Assembly (NCBI GenBank): GCA_035315185.1
Contig: DATFYE010000113.1
Location: 17,397-81,396 of the forward strand
DNA length: 64,000 nt
Source: JADGQN01 sp035315185
GTDB taxonomy: Bacteria; Desulfobacterota; Syntrophorhabdia; Syntrophorhabdales; WCHB1-27
Direction: 5' to 3'
Part shown: piece after piece, positions 50,269 to 59,218 of the stretch
How positions within the stretch are numbered: position 1 is the stretch's first letter
Layout of the letters: each line of letters opens with the position of its first letter
Notes under the pieces: model-generated
The model's input: only the letters and a program-made list of their open reading frames with translations
Database searches by the model: none
Told to the model about the DNA's origin: nothing
Made by a program: the position numbers and the translations under genes

Positions 50269-52233
50269 CTATTCCTGTAAAAGCTTATGCAATAAGTCTA
50301 CAACTTTCCCGCTCTTATCGAACCTGAGCACATAGCAGGGAACCTCTCGCGCTATACCGCCGATCAGCGGTAATGTTTTTTCCCACCAATCGACCGTGAC
50401 AAGAGGTCTAATTAAGCAACTCAACAGCCTCCTGGTAATGTCTTTCTTATTCTTTAATAGTATAAGCCGGTTCTGTTCTGATTTTTCCAGAAACATAACC
50501 GCTTTTAGAAACGCGGAGCTCGCCGATATATCCGGCACGTCGCCGTTGCTCCAGGTGCCGTAGATCTTAACGCCCTCGGGGCGCTGGCGCACAATTATCC
50601 TGTCATCGCAGAGGATTTCGGCTTTGCCTTGTAACATAGTTGCCATGGTGGATTTGCCCGCCTCGGGATGTCCTGCGAAAAGCAGCCCTTTACCTCCAAA
50701 ATTCACGCCGCAGGAATGCAAGAAGCAGCCTTGCCTGTCGGCTAAAATACGCGCCAGAAGAATCTGGTCAGTGGGAAAAAGTGTTAAAGAATGCAATCCG
50801 CCTTCCAGAAATGTCTCTTCCTTTTCGTTGTAAATCATCGCCCTCGTATGGCCGGAGTCAAAAACTGCCACCGTATGAAGGCTCTTATCCGTCCATTCCG
50901 GAGAGAGTCCCAGATATATCCAGGAATCATCCTTTTTGTAAATCGCCCAGGGCGGTTTTCGATAAACCTCCTTGCCTAAATTGTTGTCATCCAAATCCGG
51001 AAGCGAGAAATGGTGGCTTATAGCAATAATATCTTCACCAGGGTCTTTGACTTCAAATTTTTTGAATTTAGAATCAAAAGTATCTTCAGTTATGGGTAGA
51101 TCAGAATCAACCCGCACCGTAATATCAGCTATTCCATAGTAACGCCTATGCTTCCTTAGCCAATCTTCCTTAAACCTTTTAGTCTCCTTTGCTACAGCGC
51201 AAAGATAATTCACTCTGGCGCCGAATCTGCGATGCTCTAAATAACCATAAGCAACGCACCAGCGGCAATGATTCTGTAGATCGCAAGATTCACAATTCTC
51301 CTTGTATTCTTTTGTGGTTCTAACTCTTCTGGACAGGGAAGGGATAAACTCTTCCCAGCACTGTCTGAACGTTCCCTTTCTTAAATCATAGCGGAGTTGC
51401 GGATCTTTAATAAAGCAGCAAAATGTAGCCTTGCCGTAAGGGTCGATATGAAAATCGCGCCCTGCGGCCACGCAGGAGCTAAAAAAGTGGCTGCTATTCC
51501 CTCTATAGCAATGTACATTCTTTTCTTCTTTGTCGAGCCAATCTTCATACGACAAATCGGGCTCATCAAGTTCCACCACCTGTTTGGGCGGAAGCCTTTG
51601 CCTGAGTATTTCCCGATTTATTCCCGGATCACCGGAGGAAGAAAGATAGAGCCATGGCGCGCCCACCCTGTAATGTTTGCTCAATGACTGGGCCAACTCA
51701 ACCATTTTGTTCCACTGATGGTAATTGTCCTTCATCGGGATAAGCTGGACCGTAAAGCCCGCCTCTGCGTCTTTCAGGTATCTAAGCCCCCCCATGGTGG
51801 CTTCAAAGGAACCGGGATTACGGGTGATATGGTCATGGACATCCGCGGTAGCTCCGCAGAGAGCGACCATCTTAGTTCCTTTTCGTTTCATCAGCCGCGC
51901 AATGTTAGGTGTAATCAGCGTGCCGTTAGTGTTAATGGAATACGATACGGAATGAGCCGTAATATAATCAAATATGTCGGTAAAATCGGGACGAAGCATC
52001 GGCTCACCGCCGGATATGCTCCACCTTTGACAACCTAATTGCCTGGCGTTTTCCACTATAGTATTGATCTCCTCAATGGTAAGTTCGTCTTCTTTTTCTT
52101 TGGCATCTGCTGGTATCCTGAGCCAGCAGTGTCTGCAGTTATTGTTACAGCGGTAGGTAAGGTCGATACTGCCGTTTAACGGGAGGCGCGGTGACGTATC
52201 GATTCTTTTAACGGTAAGGTAGGTTTGTTGCAT
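50269..52233 (-). CDS. Radical SAM/SPASM protein fused to an HPr kinase-like domain
   Basis: A 654-residue fusion. The N-terminal half has C29-x3-C33-x2-C36 (RCNNNCRHC), ISGGEPML and a SPASM end (CESCDLQNHCRWC). From about residue 400 it resembles HprK/P-type kinases: a Walker A GHPEAGKST (521-529, Lys527) and EILCDDRIIV as the nucleotide-binding acidic patch. Stand-alone HprK-like proteins accompany lasso and other RiPP sets with unknown targets; fusion to a radical SAM enzyme is uncommon as far as I know. The kinase-like part might phosphorylate the peptide or use its ATP to drive delivery. Confidence 0.85.
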   Translation of the reverse strand: MQQTYLTVKRIDTSPRLPLNGSIDLTYRCNNNCRHCWLRIPADAKEKEDELTIEEINTIVENARQLGCQRWSISGGEPMLRPDFTDIFDYITAHSVSYSINTNGTLITPNIARLMKRKGTKMVALCGATADVHDHITRNPGSFEATMGGLRYLKDAEAGFTVQLIPMKDNYHQWNKMVELAQSLSKHYRVGAPWLYLSSSGDPGINREILRQRLPPKQVVELDEPDLSYEDWLDKEEKNVHCYRGNSSHFFSSCVAAGRDFHIDPYGKATFCCFIKDPQLRYDLRKGTFRQCWEEFIPSLSRRVRTTKEYKENCESCDLQNHCRWCVAYGYLEHRRFGARVNYLCAVAKETKRFKEDWLRKHRRYYGIADITVRVDSDLPITEDTFDSKFKKFEVKDPGEDIIAISHHFSLPDLDDNNLGKEVYRKPPWAIYKKDDSWIYLGLSPEWTDKSLHTVAVFDSGHTRAMIYNEKEETFLEGGLHSLTLFPTDQILLARILADRQGCFLHSCGVNFGGKGLLFAGHPEAGKSTMATMLQGKAEILCDDRIIVRQRPEGVKIYGTWSNGDVPDISASSAFLKAVMFLEKSEQNRLILLKNKKDITRRLLSCLIRPLVTVDWWEKTLPLIGGIAREVPCYVLRFDKSGKVVDLLHKLLQE

Positions 52234-52336
52234 ATGCTTTATGCCTGTAATTCCGGAACAAAGAACTTATCAAGTACATAGAGTGTTGCCGCTCCCTCAG
52301 CTTCCGAATTCAACTACATAGGCCTCTTCGCCCGTA

Positions 52337-52546
52337 TTAAATATCATTTTTATCAAAACCAGAGGCTCCATCCCTTTCAAATTGAATAAAATCTCCCATG
52401 TGTACCTTTCTTGTCAAGGCCATTTTTTGCAATTTCTTTGCAATTATTTGCCATTTTTCAGTTAAGCCCTCTATATAATCTATGTACACATCATCCACGT
52501 CGTAATCTGAAAATGCGGGAAACGGCTCGTCAGCTGCCCGCTCCAT
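52337..52546 (-). CDS. Small acidic protein, unknown
   Basis: A 69-residue acidic protein (PFPAFSDYDVDDVYIDYIEG, then a helical EKWQIIAKKLQKMA). It starts inside the 3' end of the S26-like gene (17-base overlap) without its own Shine-Dalgarno, so translation would be coupled. It may be a partner of the RiPP enzymes or a substrate. No cysteines, so it is not a lookalike of the 47265 peptide. 103 bases separate it from the radical SAM-HprK gene. Confidence 0.45.
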   Translation of the reverse strand: MERAADEPFPAFSDYDVDDVYIDYIEGLTEKWQIIAKKLQKMALTRKVHMGDFIQFERDGASGFDKNDI

Positions 52547-53102
52547 GAAATGAAACGAATAGTGACGTCATTATGGAACGGATGGGGCGAAGCAGTATCA
52601 GTGCAACACGAACGATCGGAATCATCAAGTCCTTTCGTGCCAGCAAGGCTATGAAAAATCTCTCAGGACCCAGGCCAATGATAACCCTCTTGCGACCCCT
52701 TTCCACCCTCGTGACCAACCCCAGGACGTTTGCCGCGGGGACCGGACCGTCTCCAGCTCCTGTGTCATCCCCTTTCATGAAATAAGAATTTGGCTCCGTC
52801 CTGATTACCCGGTGTATCACGAGTTTTTCTATTTCCCTTTGAGTAAACGCCACCACATCACCGACACGTGGCGAAGCCTTGCCCAGAGGTGAAACAGTGA
52901 TCACGTCGCCATCCTTAATGAAAGGGTACATGCTAAATCCTCCGGCCCGGAACCTCAACGCCACTCCCTTGGCCAGTGTCGCTCGCAGGAGTTCAATGAA
53001 TGGTGGCCCTGTCAAGGACAACTCATTTCCTCCCGGCCGGGACACGCCGGAACCCGTTGGGCATTCCGCAATCATCCTTGTTTTCAGAAATCCCTCTATC
53101 AT
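52530..53102 (-). CDS. S24/S26-type peptidase-like protein
   Basis: A 190-residue protein as started at ATG 53102. GGFSMYPFIKDGDVITV carries the nucleophile Ser, RVGDVVAF and IHRVIRTE follow (histidine base as in SipW types), and FMKGDDTG is box E. The C-terminal hydrophobic stretch (IPIVRVALILLRPI) is a possible anchor. The frame stays open for 267 bases further upstream, and no strong ribosome-binding site marks any start, so the N-terminus is uncertain. It is probably the first gene of the operon and a candidate leader peptidase. Confidence 0.72.
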   Translation of the reverse strand: MIEGFLKTRMIAECPTGSGVSRPGGNELSLTGPPFIELLRATLAKGVALRFRAGGFSMYPFIKDGDVITVSPLGKASPRVGDVVAFTQREIEKLVIHRVIRTEPNSYFMKGDDTGAGDGPVPAANVLGLVTRVERGRKRVIIGLGPERFFIALLARKDLMIPIVRVALILLRPIRSIMTSLFVSFHGAGS

Positions 53103-53485
53103 AAAGACTGACCGGAGTTGCCCCTCCCGATTGTTGTCGCCTCTAGGCGCACGACAGCTAATGGAGGACCCACACGAGTTTGCTGCAACTTGCGTACCAG
53201 GAATAGACCCATCAACGCCAGCTGGTCCATCCATTGCGCAGAAACTACGTCCCGCCCTCCACGATGCGGGAACAAAATGACCAGGGCTGAATTTTTTCAC
53301 CACCCTTTCAAAAAATATCGGTAAAGTTATACAGCAATTCCAATATGTTATGAGTATGGTACCCGGCACTCTTCTTGCTCAACTGATGGTGTCTTCTTTG
53401 GCATCTGCACTGCCTTCTCCCAACGAGGAGCGGGGGATAGCGCCGATGGACGGACTAACAAACGCCGGTTTAGGCTGGGAGGCGC

Positions 53486-54529
53486 ATGGTTTTATTCTTT
53501 GGATTTCCGCTCGTGCTTACGCTCCTCATGACCCCGTCCATCATATGGCTTGCGGGAAAATATGGGTGCATCGACCAGCCGGGAGAGAGAAGGGTCCACT
53601 GCGATCCTACGCCGCGGTGGGGTGGCCTGGCCTTCTTCGCCGGTGTGCTTCCTATCTTTTTCTTTATCCAGCTTGACAACCGCCTGGTTTCTTACCTTGC
53701 AGCTTCCCTCCTGCTTGTAGCGGTCGGTGCGATTGACGATTGGAAACAGCTCGGTTTCACGGTCAAACTGCTCGCTATCATGGCAGCCGTCACGACAGTC
53801 GTTTTCGGCGGGGACTTGGTTGTGCGGAGCATTGGCACGTACGGCTCCTTCGGCGAGATAGAGCTCGGTTCCCTGGCGATTCCTTTCACCTACCTCTGCA
53901 TCGTAGGCGTGACCAACGCGATGAACCTCATAGACGGATTGAACGGACTCGCCGGCGGTATTTCATTCATAGCATCGTTGTTCATGGCCATAGTCGCCTA
54001 CCTTTCCGGGAGCCATCTGCTCGCAGGGATCTGCCTGGCGTTCGCCGGCGCAACCGGAGCATTCCTGCGCTACAACATGCTCAGTAAGGCACACATCTTC
54101 ATGGGCGATTCAGGGAGCCTCTTTCTCGGGTTCTCCCTTTCGGTCTTCTCCATCATGTTGACCCAGGATTCACGATATCACGTTGAGCCCATGTTCCCGA
54201 TGCTGGTGCTACTCCTGCCTATTTTCGATACGCTGAGGGTCATGGGCCTGAGAGCCTTTTCAAGAAAAAACCCCTTCGAAGCAGATACGAACCACCTCCA
54301 TCACTTGCTTCTGAAGGCCGGTTTTTCTCCGAAGAAAAGCGTTATCCTGCTCTGGTCCCTCACGGCGGCCTTGGGCCTTGCCGCAACCCTGATCCACTTC
54401 AGGGGCACATCGACGCCGTACCTCATCGTGGTACTCACCGGCTCCATCTTCCTGAGTCTCTTCGCCGACTCGCTCGGGAGACGCGGCAAGAAGCGCCATT
54501 TCACCACCCGTCTCGCTTCGCGCGACTAG
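53486..54529 (+). CDS. WecA/MraY-family polyprenyl-phosphate sugar-phosphate transferase
   Basis: A 347-residue membrane enzyme with about ten helices. GAIDDWKQLG, NAMNLIDGLNGLAGG, FMGDSGSLFLG and HLHHLLL are the conserved cytoplasmic loops that bind magnesium and the UDP-sugar. It puts the first sugar-1-phosphate on undecaprenyl phosphate for a surface polymer. The WecA branch is favoured over MraY, because no cell-wall genes are near and nucleotide-sugar genes are. GGGAGGCGC precedes the ATG. Confidence 0.9.
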   Translation: MVLFFGFPLVLTLLMTPSIIWLAGKYGCIDQPGERRVHCDPTPRWGGLAFFAGVLPIFFFIQLDNRLVSYLAASLLLVAVGAIDDWKQLGFTVKLLAIMAAVTTVVFGGDLVVRSIGTYGSFGEIELGSLAIPFTYLCIVGVTNAMNLIDGLNGLAGGISFIASLFMAIVAYLSGSHLLAGICLAFAGATGAFLRYNMLSKAHIFMGDSGSLFLGFSLSVFSIMLTQDSRYHVEPMFPMLVLLLPIFDTLRVMGLRAFSRKNPFEADTNHLHHLLLKAGFSPKKSVILLWSLTAALGLAATLIHFRGTSTPYLIVVLTGSIFLSLFADSLGRRGKKRHFTTRLASRD

Positions 54530-54632
54530 AGACACAGAGGGCACCGAGGTAAGATCTGAGAGAAAAGCGGATGAAGTAATGGGCATAATGAGCAGAAAGC
54601 GGGGGGTCCAACTCGCAACGAAGAACGAAGAA

Positions 54633-55640
54633 CTACTTTACGCTCTTCACAAAATAATCTATCGTCTTTCGCAGGCCCTCTTCCAGCGGCACTTGAGGCT
54701 GCCAGTCGAGGTATTGCCGGGCCCTGGAGATATCAGGGCACCTTCTTTTCGGATCGTCATCAGGGAGCTGCTCGAATATAATCTTGGAGCTTGAGCCGAT
54801 CATCTTCACAACACGTTCGGCGAGCTCAACGACGGGCACTTCGTGTGGATTCCCTAAGTTGAGGGGGCCGGGAAAGCCCGAAAGATAGGGCCTCGTGTAA
54901 TCTCTTTCCCGCGCCTGTTCTCCGGGCTCGTAATCCATCATCCGGATCATGCCTTCAACCAGATCATCTACGTAGCAGAAGGATCTGGTCTGTGAGCCGT
55001 CACCGTAAACGGTGATGCTTTGCCCGCGGATGGCCTGCATAATGAAGTTGCTGATCACCCTTCCGTCATCAGGCCGCATCCTCGGTCCATACGTGTTGAA
55101 GATGCGGATGACCTTGATATCGACCTTGTTCTGACGCAGATAATCAAAAAAGAGCGTCTCAGCAACCCGCTTGCCTTCGTCGTAGCAGCTTCTCCTGCCG
55201 ATCGGGTTCACATTGCCCCAGTACTCCTCTTTCTGCGGATGCACCTCAGGGTCGCCGTAAACTTCGCTCGTCGAAGCCTGCAGCACCCTCGCCCTCACCC
55301 GTTTTGCAAGCCCGAGCATGTGGAGCGCCCCCAGCACATTGACTTTGGTTGTTTTGACCGGATTGTACTGGTAATGGATGGGACTCGCAGGGCAAGCCAG
55401 ATTGAATATCCAGTCGACTTCAAGCATCAAGGGCTGGGTGATGTCGTACGTCAGAAGTTCGAAGTTGGATCGATCCAAAAGATGGGAGATGTTCTTCTTC
55501 GTGCCCGTGAAAAAGTTGTCCAGGCAGACTACATCATGCCCGTCCAGAACGAGCCGCTCGCAGAGATGGGAGCCGATGAAGCCGGCCCCGCCGGTGACGA
55601 GAATCCGCTTCGGCTCTTTATACGCACCATACTTATACAT
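54633..55640 (-). CDS. uxs: UDP-glucuronate decarboxylase (UDP-xylose synthase)
   Basis: A 335-residue short-chain dehydrogenase. It has GGAGFIGS for NAD, ACPASPIHYQYNPVKT and GRRSCYDEGKRVAE (Tyr-x3-Lys), which are diagnostic of UXS, and TYGPRMRPDDGRV. It converts UDP-glucuronate to UDP-xylose. It overlaps the UDP-glucose dehydrogenase gene by eight bases, so substrate-making and substrate-using enzymes are coupled. Confidence 0.93.
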   Translation of the reverse strand: MYKYGAYKEPKRILVTGGAGFIGSHLCERLVLDGHDVVCLDNFFTGTKKNISHLLDRSNFELLTYDITQPLMLEVDWIFNLACPASPIHYQYNPVKTTKVNVLGALHMLGLAKRVRARVLQASTSEVYGDPEVHPQKEEYWGNVNPIGRRSCYDEGKRVAETLFFDYLRQNKVDIKVIRIFNTYGPRMRPDDGRVISNFIMQAIRGQSITVYGDGSQTRSFCYVDDLVEGMIRMMDYEPGEQARERDYTRPYLSGFPGPLNLGNPHEVPVVELAERVVKMIGSSSKIIFEQLPDDDPKRRCPDISRARQYLDWQPQVPLEEGLRKTIDYFVKSVK

Positions 55641-56961
55641 TGGGCCGACCTATGCAAAGATAGTGAAATCCTTGCTCGGCGAGTAGCTTGGGATTGTACT
55701 GGTTTCTCCCGTCAAAGATCACGTGCGTCTTCATGAGCGACTTCATCCGGTCAAAATCAGGTTCCCTGAAGGAGAGCCACTCCGTCAGCAGAATCAGGCC
55801 TTCGGCGCCCTCGAGCACTTCGTACTGGTTCCTGCCAAAGAGTACTGCTGCGTTACCGCTGAAGATTTTGGACGCATTCTCCGACGCTTTAGGATCGTAC
55901 ACGTGGCAGACGGCGCCATCGGCTGTGAGCCCATCGATTATCTCAATCGCCGGCGCCTCTCGCATATCGTCAGTATTCGGCTTAAAAGCTAGACCCCATA
56001 CAGCAAGCTTCTTGCCCTGAAGCTTCTCTCCGTAAAATGCACGAATTCTTTTCAGGAAGTTCAAGCGCTGGGAGCTGTTCGCCTCCATGACCTCAGAGAG
56101 TATGGAAAAATGGAAACCGGCATCCTCTGATGTTTTTATCAAAGCTCGCACATCCTTGGGGAAACAAGACCCTCCAAATCCCACGCCGGGAAAGAGAAAC
56201 TTGGGGCCGATCCTCGAGTCAGAGCCCATGCCGCGCATTACTTTCATCACGTCTGCCCCTACCCTTTCGCAGACGGTTGCCATCTGATTCATGAAGGATA
56301 TCCGTGTCGCGAGCATCGAATTTGCCGCATATTTTGTCATCTCGCTCGACCTTAAATCCATCACCAGAAACGGTGCACCTGTTCTGACAAAGGGTGCATA
56401 GAGTTCCCGCAGTATCTCCTCAACCCTGCTGTTCTCAACGCCGACAACCACGCGCTCAGGCTTCATGCAGTCATCCACCGCAACCCCTTCTTTCAGAAAC
56501 TCAGGATTCGAGGCGACGTCGAAGGGCACGTCAACGCCTCTCTTTTCCAACTCCAGCCGGATGGCGTCCCTCACCTTTTCGCATGTACCGACGGGTACCG
56601 TTGACTTGACAACAATGATGCGATACTTCTCGATCGATTGCCCTATGCCTGATGCCACCTTCAAGACATACTGCAGATCGGCTGACCCATCATGATCCTG
56701 GGGAGTGTTGACGCAGACAAATATAATGAGACCATGCTGCGCGGCCTGCTCGATGTTATCGGTGAATTCAAGCCGCCCTTCCTGGATATTATTCTTGACC
56801 AGCTCCTCCAGGTGGGGCTCATAGATGGGTATCTCTGCGCGCTTCAGGCGCTCTATCTTCTCCCGGTCCACATCCATGCAGAGCACATTGTTGCCCACCT
56901 CTGCGAAGCAGACACCCGAAACAAGCCCCACATAGCCGACTCCGATGAAAGAAATCCGCAT
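55633..56961 (-). CDS. ugd: UDP-glucose 6-dehydrogenase
   Basis: A 442-residue NAD enzyme making UDP-glucuronate. GVGYVGLV at the N-terminus, STVPVGT, SNPEFLKEG and the catalytic cysteine in GVGFGGSCFPKD are all present. It works directly ahead of the UDP-xylose synthase. AAGGAGGG lies upstream of the ATG. It is first in a two-gene operon divergent from the rimP operon. Confidence 0.95.
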   Translation of the reverse strand: MRISFIGVGYVGLVSGVCFAEVGNNVLCMDVDREKIERLKRAEIPIYEPHLEELVKNNIQEGRLEFTDNIEQAAQHGLIIFVCVNTPQDHDGSADLQYVLKVASGIGQSIEKYRIIVVKSTVPVGTCEKVRDAIRLELEKRGVDVPFDVASNPEFLKEGVAVDDCMKPERVVVGVENSRVEEILRELYAPFVRTGAPFLVMDLRSSEMTKYAANSMLATRISFMNQMATVCERVGADVMKVMRGMGSDSRIGPKFLFPGVGFGGSCFPKDVRALIKTSEDAGFHFSILSEVMEANSSQRLNFLKRIRAFYGEKLQGKKLAVWGLAFKPNTDDMREAPAIEIIDGLTADGAVCHVYDPKASENASKIFSGNAAVLFGRNQYEVLEGAEGLILLTEWLSFREPDFDRMKSLMKTHVIFDGRNQYNPKLLAEQGFHYLCIGRPNV

Positions 56962-57020
56962 GCACCCTCCTTGCTTTCTTTTGTTTTAACGTCAACCGCC
57001 TGCAAAGTCAATACCAAAAC

Positions 57021-57205
57021 CATGTTGCGGGTTACCAGCGAAGACCCATTACTGGTTCCGAACAACTACCTGTTACGAGTTCCGCGTACAAACCTACTCT
57101 GCATAGTCAGGCGCCCCCGGCATGTTATAACAAAGTCGTTGGTTGTAACCTGTAACAGTAATATCCTGTAACACGTAGCGGAACCCGCAACCCGTAACTC
57201 GAAAC
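57021..57205. repeat. Degenerate inverted repeat of TAACCCG-type units
   Basis: GTTGCGGGTT (57024-57033) is the exact reverse complement of AACCCGCAAC (57182-57191). Between and beside them are looser units such as CTGTTACGAG, GTAACCTGTAAC and CCCGTAACTCG. The block is built of short shifting copies rather than one clean palindrome. Confidence 0.55.
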
Positions 57206-57250
57206 ACTTTTTGGATCAGGGTGGCGCAAAAACAGGTGGCGCAAAAACTC

Positions 57251-57279
57251 TTGAAAAGTGTTTAAACCTGTGATAGACT
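57251..57279 (+). promoter_or_regulatory. Promoter of the rimP operon
   Basis: TTGAAA (57251-57256) and TAGACT (57274-57279) are 17 bases apart, a fair sigma-70 match, 55 bases upstream of the rimP ATG. Confidence 0.6.
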
Positions 57280-57289
57280 TTTCGGCGTG

Positions 57290-57319
57290 GAAGTGGGCTC
57301 GACCCGCTTCTTTTAGTTT
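57290..57319 (+). promoter_or_regulatory. rimP leader hairpin (attenuator-like)
   Basis: GAAGTGGG (57290-57297) pairs with CCCGCTTC (57303-57310, one G-U pair), followed by TTTTAGTTTT. An intrinsic-terminator-like hairpin just after the start of the rimP-nusA-infB transcript resembles the rimP leader known in other proteobacteria; NusA could act on it to regulate its own operon. Confidence 0.65.
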
Positions 57320-57334
57320 TAGGGACAAATTATT

Positions 57335-57811
57335 ATGGCAGAGGTCCAGCAGATCGTTGAGGAAATTACGCGTCTGGTGGAACCGGTTGTGCGGGATGAG
57401 TTCCTCGAACTCGTTGAAGTTGAGTTTCATCCCACAGGAGGGCGATGGCTTTTACGCATCTACATAGACAAGGACGGTGGGGTCACGATAGGCGACTGTG
57501 AGCGGGTAAGCAGAGAGGTTGAACGGATTCTTGACGTGGAGGATATCATTGACCATCCGTACACGCTCGAAGTCTCCTCTCCCGGCCTCACACGGGGCCT
57601 TAAAAAGAAGAGCGACTTCGAACGTTATAAGGGAAAACGATGCAGGATTATCACCTCCTCTTTCCTGGACTCCAGAAACGAGATTCAGGGAGAGATAGGT
57701 GAGGTTTCAGAAGAAGGCGTGGACATCAGGACAGAGAACGGTGTAAAAATAGATATCCGCCATATTCCGTTCTCTGCTATAAAAAAAGCGCATTTAGAAT
57801 TCGAGCTGTGA
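57335..57811 (+). CDS. rimP: Ribosome maturation factor RimP
   Basis: A 158-residue protein with the RimP N-terminal domain (VVRDEFLELVEVEF ... RIYIDKDGGVTIGDCERVSREV and LEVSSPGLTRGL) and the C-terminal SH3-like domain. It helps assemble the 30S subunit. First gene of the operon; the nusA gene starts 13 bases later. Confidence 0.95.
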   Translation: MAEVQQIVEEITRLVEPVVRDEFLELVEVEFHPTGGRWLLRIYIDKDGGVTIGDCERVSREVERILDVEDIIDHPYTLEVSSPGLTRGLKKKSDFERYKGKRCRIITSSFLDSRNEIQGEIGEVSEEGVDIRTENGVKIDIRHIPFSAIKKAHLEFEL

Positions 57812-57824
57812 GGGGTACGAGAGT

Positions 57825-59183
57825 ATGTATTTTGATTTGAATTACGTGATCGAACAGGTGGGCAAAGAGAAGGGCATCCCCAAGGAGATTATCGTAGAAA
57901 CATTGGAGGAGGCTGTTCTTTCGGCCTCAAAGAAAAAATTCGGCAATCATCTTGAACTTGAAGCCCGGTACAACGAGGAGATGGGGGAGATAGAAATCTT
58001 TCGATTCAAGACCGTGACCGAGAATGTGGAAGATCCGGATCTGGAGATACTACTGGAAGAGGCAAAAAAGGTCGATCCGGAATGTATGCTGGGCGATTCG
58101 ATAGGCATCAAGATGGATACGTCACAGTTGGGCAGGATAGCGGCACAAACGGCGAAGCAAGTGATCATGCAAAAGGTAAGAAACGCAGAGAGCGACGTCA
58201 TTTACAATGAGTACAAGGACCGTAAAGGCACGATAGTCACCGGCATAATACAGCGGGTCGAGAAAAATCATTACGTCGTCAACCTTGGTAAGACCGAGGC
58301 AGTCCTGCCTTTCAAGGAATCGATACCTAGCGAGACCTTTAAACGACGGGACAGAGTCAAGGCCTACGTGCTCGAAGTGGAGAAGGATCAGAAGGGCTGT
58401 ACCATACTTCTGTCAAGGACACATCCCAGTTTCCTGGTACGGCTTTTTGAGGTTGAGGTGCCTGAGATCCAGGAAGGCATTATCAAGGTGATAGGAGCTG
58501 CAAGGGAGCCTGGCGAACGAGCGAAAATATCGGTTCAGAGCGGGGATGCAAGCATCGATCCGATCGGTGCCTGCGTTGGTGTAAAAGGATCTCGAGTGCA
58601 GGCGGTTGTGCAGGAATTGCGGGGAGAAAAGATCGACATTATACCGTGGAGCAAGGACTCCGCCAAGTTTGCGTGTAATGCGCTTGCACCGGCCCGTGTT
58701 TCAAAAGTCTATATCAACGAGGAAGATACCTCGATGGAGATCGTGGTCAATGATGACCAATTATCGCTCGCCATCGGAAAGAAGGGGCAGAACGTCAGGC
58801 TGGCGTCGCGATTGACGGGTTGGAAGATAGACATAAAGAGTGAGTCCGAAGTGGAGAAAACCTCTCGCAAGGTCATTGACGACCTGATGGAAAATTTGAA
58901 GATTAACGAGATTCTGGCGCGGGTGCTCTTTGATGAGTATCTGAGAGATGGGCGCGACATCGCGCGTCTCGCACCCGAAGAGCTGGCAAAGGTCACCAGC
59001 ATATCGCCCGACGACTGCAGGGCGATAATAGATAACGCCAAAGTTTGGGCCGAAGTTATGGAGAAACAGGCTGCCGAATTGGCAGCAATGGAGTCGCAGG
59101 CTGAACCTGCTGGAGAGGCCGAAAAAGCTGAAGGGGCCGAAGAGGCCGGTAAAACAATCACACAAGCGCCGACAGAGGATTAG
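57825..59183 (+). CDS. nusA: Transcription termination/antitermination factor NusA
   Basis: A 452-residue NusA: N-terminal RNA-polymerase-binding domain (1-130), S1 domain (GTIVTGIIQRVEKNHYVVNL), two KH domains (GACVGVKGSRVQAVV and LAIGKKGQNVRLASRLTGW), then a helix-hairpin-helix region (ILFDEYL-like ARVLFDEYL, about 360-415) and an Ala/Glu-rich tail. It controls pausing and termination. It lies in the standard operon place before infB. Confidence 0.96.
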   Translation: MYFDLNYVIEQVGKEKGIPKEIIVETLEEAVLSASKKKFGNHLELEARYNEEMGEIEIFRFKTVTENVEDPDLEILLEEAKKVDPECMLGDSIGIKMDTSQLGRIAAQTAKQVIMQKVRNAESDVIYNEYKDRKGTIVTGIIQRVEKNHYVVNLGKTEAVLPFKESIPSETFKRRDRVKAYVLEVEKDQKGCTILLSRTHPSFLVRLFEVEVPEIQEGIIKVIGAAREPGERAKISVQSGDASIDPIGACVGVKGSRVQAVVQELRGEKIDIIPWSKDSAKFACNALAPARVSKVYINEEDTSMEIVVNDDQLSLAIGKKGQNVRLASRLTGWKIDIKSESEVEKTSRKVIDDLMENLKINEILARVLFDEYLRDGRDIARLAPEELAKVTSISPDDCRAIIDNAKVWAEVMEKQAAELAAMESQAEPAGEAEKAEGAEEAGKTITQAPTED

Positions 59184-59218
59184 TAAGGAGTACAGGGAGG
59201 ACACGGAGGTTTCGCGGT

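Larger units (their letters stand above)
56962..57334. other. Divergent region with degenerate inverted repeats and rimP promoter
   Basis: It holds the ACCCGTAAC-type repeats at 57021-57205, a sigma-70 promoter at 57251-57279 and a leader hairpin at 57290. Nothing coding is seen. Confidence 0.5.

Noticed and set aside
52879..53280. A plus-strand gene opposite the S26-like gene
   Set aside because: Antisense to a frame with clear peptidase motifs, with no features of its own.
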